The position numbers and the translations under genes are program-made. 64,000 bases of DNA from Hepsetus odoe (Eukaryota; Chordata; Actinopteri; Characiformes; Hepsetidae), in the NCBI GenBank assembly GCA_017165825.1, contig CM029367.1, positions 24,104,529 to 24,168,528 on the forward strand, read 5' to 3'. Of the stretch, positions 61,736-64,000 are shown in pieces; the stretch's first letter is position 1; each line of letters opens with the position of its first letter. Below the pieces are notes generated by a model, which did no database searches, was not told the DNA's origin, and saw only the letters and a program-made list of their open reading frames with translations.

Positions 61736-64000
61736 ACACAATGAAACCCTTAAAAAGACAGGACACAGTACAGACTCAGCGAGTACAGCCTCTCCATGCA
61801 AACAGATGGATAGAAGAGCATAAGCAGAGACTGTACCAGCAGTGCAGCAGCAAAGTGGTAGAGGCACAAGCTGAACTTCAACTAAGTTTAAACAAAACAA
61901 AGTAACAGAAGGTATTGAGCCCAATATAAAGGCCTCTATTTCAGCAAAACAGTCAATCACAGAAAAACTTCTGATACAGGTCTCGCCAACATTTAACATG
62001 AAGACAGCATAATAAAATACAAAGTTTTCTGTGTGGAGAGGTGATAAAAAGAACTTTAACAGAGAACCTTTAGAAACAGGACAGGAACAAACATTAAGGC
62101 CATAGAGAGGAACCAAAACAAGCATGTGGTATCGTCTTAAAACACACACACACACACACAAATACGTGAAATCTACAAAGTTTATACTTGTTCTGAACAA
62201 TTCAATGTCAGCAGACAAAGCGTTTTAAAATAGAACTGCAGTTTTTATTTATTCCCAGGAAATATTATGTTTTCGTTTTACTTGTCAGGACGATGTTTGC
62301 GGTGCACTGGCATTGGTACATTTTGCACAAATGAAAAATGAAAGCATAAGGCCTTTCATTGAAGCTGGACTTAAATGTTGACCGATTCATAATTACAACA
62401 CTACAGCCCTATAGGGCCCTCTTATAGACTTGACACTATTAATAATGTCCACCTGGTTTTTACTAAATAATAACACCCACATATCAACGCAAGCCTCATC
62501 ACTCTATACCAACTTTAGTCCTATTAGGGGAATATTCAGTGCCACCGGGTAAGGCAGCTCAAGAGAAGCAGTCCTATCAGCTCAGGTTGTGTCAGAAATG
62601 CTGATACAGCAGGCGAGAGAGCCGCCGGCACTCCTAAGTTTTAATCAGCAGTCTACAGTAACCCTTCAGACAGCTCCGGCTCATCTGGACATTTTCAGTT
62701 TTGCAAAGTCAAGGCACATCCTGTCAGAACGGCCAGCACAGCAATACAGAAAGTGCTTGAATCAATATCATCTGTCACCGTATTCATCCTGACTTCCTTT
62801 CCAGGGCCTGTCGGACACACTGCTTTGCTGATTAACTGACCAAGCTTAAAGTTTTTTATATTATATGCTCATTTTTAAAGAGTTAAGGAATCCCAAATGA
62901 ACCTTTGCATGATGACAAAATAGATTCTACCAAGAAGAAAACTGATTAATTAAAAAACGAACTAACAAAACCAACAAAACCTCTAAGGATAGTGAGAACA
63001 AGGAAGCCACACCTTTAAAACTTGGGTAGTTGATGCAGATTCCAAAGAAAGTGCACGTTTTACCCAAACTGACTCAAGAACTCATCAAAAACAGAAATTC
63101 TTTAGTTGTAAACAGCAGCCTTCTTTGGTCACTTGATTATCGACATTATTTATGTTAATAATGGTTGTATGTTTATATCGTAAATTATGCAAAATCCTTT
63201 CTAATATTGTGAAAAAGATACCAACTTTAACAGGATGAGCAAAAAAAGAAGTGAAATAATTCATCTTAAAAAGATATTATTATAATTTGCTTACAGGAGT
63301 TATTGATAAGCATGTTACGAGAGGAACAGCATAAAGAAATGGTCATTTAAAGCCAAGCCAAGAATTCCAAACAAAACTCAAACTAAGAAACTAACAAAAT
63401 AGCTCCATGTGAATTTCCCGAGAAGGAGTGTTCAGTCTGATGCTCCGTCTACAATGTAAAAGTAATATTTGTGGTAAGATGCTTTTGGGAAACCCAGGCT
63501 AGAAATTCCCAAAGTGAGATGCTGCTCTGGTAGTTTGTGGATAAATTCACCTCCTTTAAGTCCATTCAAAAATGTAACTCTACTCTAGATATGTATGTAT
63601 GTATCTCTCTTTAGGTTATCCTGCTATATGAGTCCTGTTGAGTTTTCTGACCATTCAGTCCCTACTTCATTCCAGTGTTATGCAGGCAAAGCTGCCTACA
63701 AAACACTAAAGCCAGGAATGAATCATTCAAAACACTACAGACACCTGGCAACATACCCTTTCACATTCATACACACACACTGAAATTACATCACTTCAAC
63801 ATCAGAAAACCATATGGGCAAGCTGTGAACTGCTTCTTCCTTGCCCGCAAGTGTGCTGAGTTTCACTGTGAGTCAGCGGCGAGCTGGAAGCACTTTCACA
63901 CAAGCCCGGAGACACAGAAGTGCTCGTTTTACGCTGCAGCGGCTGGAGAGTGACCAGTATCTTCCATTCGCTAAGCCTGCAGGCTTTTTTAATAAGGGGA

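Larger units (their letters stand above)
59129..64000 (-). other. cpeb3: cpeb3 intron sequence to window edge
   Basis: No exon for the start of RRM1 (the family's FVGGLPPDIDEDEI region) could be found here, so the next upstream exon is probably outside the window. The interval holds a SINE (59880-60030), a Tc1-like remnant (60050-60630), (TG)n tracts at 61029-61048 and 61190-61226, a poly-A run at 61690-61733 and (CA)n at 62141-62160. Confidence 0.6.

Noticed and set aside
61514..62218. A 234-codon open frame on the - strand
   Set aside because: It runs through a 44-A tract (poly-Phe) and a (CA)n run, and has no recognisable domain. It lies in cpeb3 intron sequence and is an artefact of low complexity.
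59129..64000. HDV-like CPEB3 ribozyme
   Set aside because: The known CPEB3 ribozyme is described from mammals and sits in an intron well upstream of the RRM exons. I saw nothing like its double-pseudoknot core here, and the relevant intron is probably outside the window.
1..64000. CRISPR arrays, bacterial operons or prophage
   Set aside because: The spliced vertebrate genes and fish repeats rule out a prokaryotic source, and no spaced direct-repeat array is visible.

Overview
This is animal nuclear DNA, almost certainly from a teleost fish. Three intron-containing vertebrate genes are recognisable by protein. The space around them is filled with fish-type repeats: Tc1-like transposon remnants, tRNA-derived SINEs, non-LTR fragments and long CA/TG tracts. 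The SINE tail type suggests an otophysan-like fish, but that is only an impression.

Layout. (1) 1-4480: repeat-rich, with one isolated CpG-rich block at about 720-1735. That block has a TATA-like element and an open frame of 137 codons that I could not assign. (2) 4490-7575: ccnj (cyclin J), + strand, complete, with five coding exons and a cell-cycle-type promoter. (3) 7576-23630: about 16 kb of intergenic DNA holding several SINEs, a reverse-transcriptase remnant, Tc1-like remnants (one with a SINE nested in it) and TG/CA microsatellites. No gene was found there. (4) 23640-49072: btaf1 (TBP-associated factor 172, Mot1 family), + strand, complete. I could follow 38 coding exons in frame from ATG to TAA, giving 1858 residues. 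(5) 49073-55785: the gap between btaf1 and cpeb3, probably largely the cpeb3 3' UTR. (6) 55786-59128: the last four coding exons of cpeb3, - strand, encoding RRM1 (part), RRM2 and the ZZ zinc domain. The 5' part lies beyond the right edge. (7) 59129-64000: cpeb3 intron with a SINE, a Tc1-like remnant and microsatellites.

The genes do not form one pathway. Cyclin J is a cell-cycle cyclin, BTAF1 strips TBP from DNA in an ATP-dependent way, and CPEB3 controls cytoplasmic mRNA translation. The tail-to-tail order btaf1(+)/cpeb3(-) matches the human 10q23 arrangement as I remember it. In human, CCNJ lies several megabases away on 10q24.

I found no new multi-gene system. The most useful second-look items are a GC-AG intron in btaf1 immediately before the ATPase domain, a perfect in-frame cryptic donor inside btaf1 exon 33, a fold-back transposon in btaf1 intron 5, a chain of upstream ORFs in the btaf1 leader, a CRE plus paired CCAAT promoter on ccnj, and the unexplained CpG-rich block near the left end. 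All coordinates were read by eye, and repeat borders are approximate.
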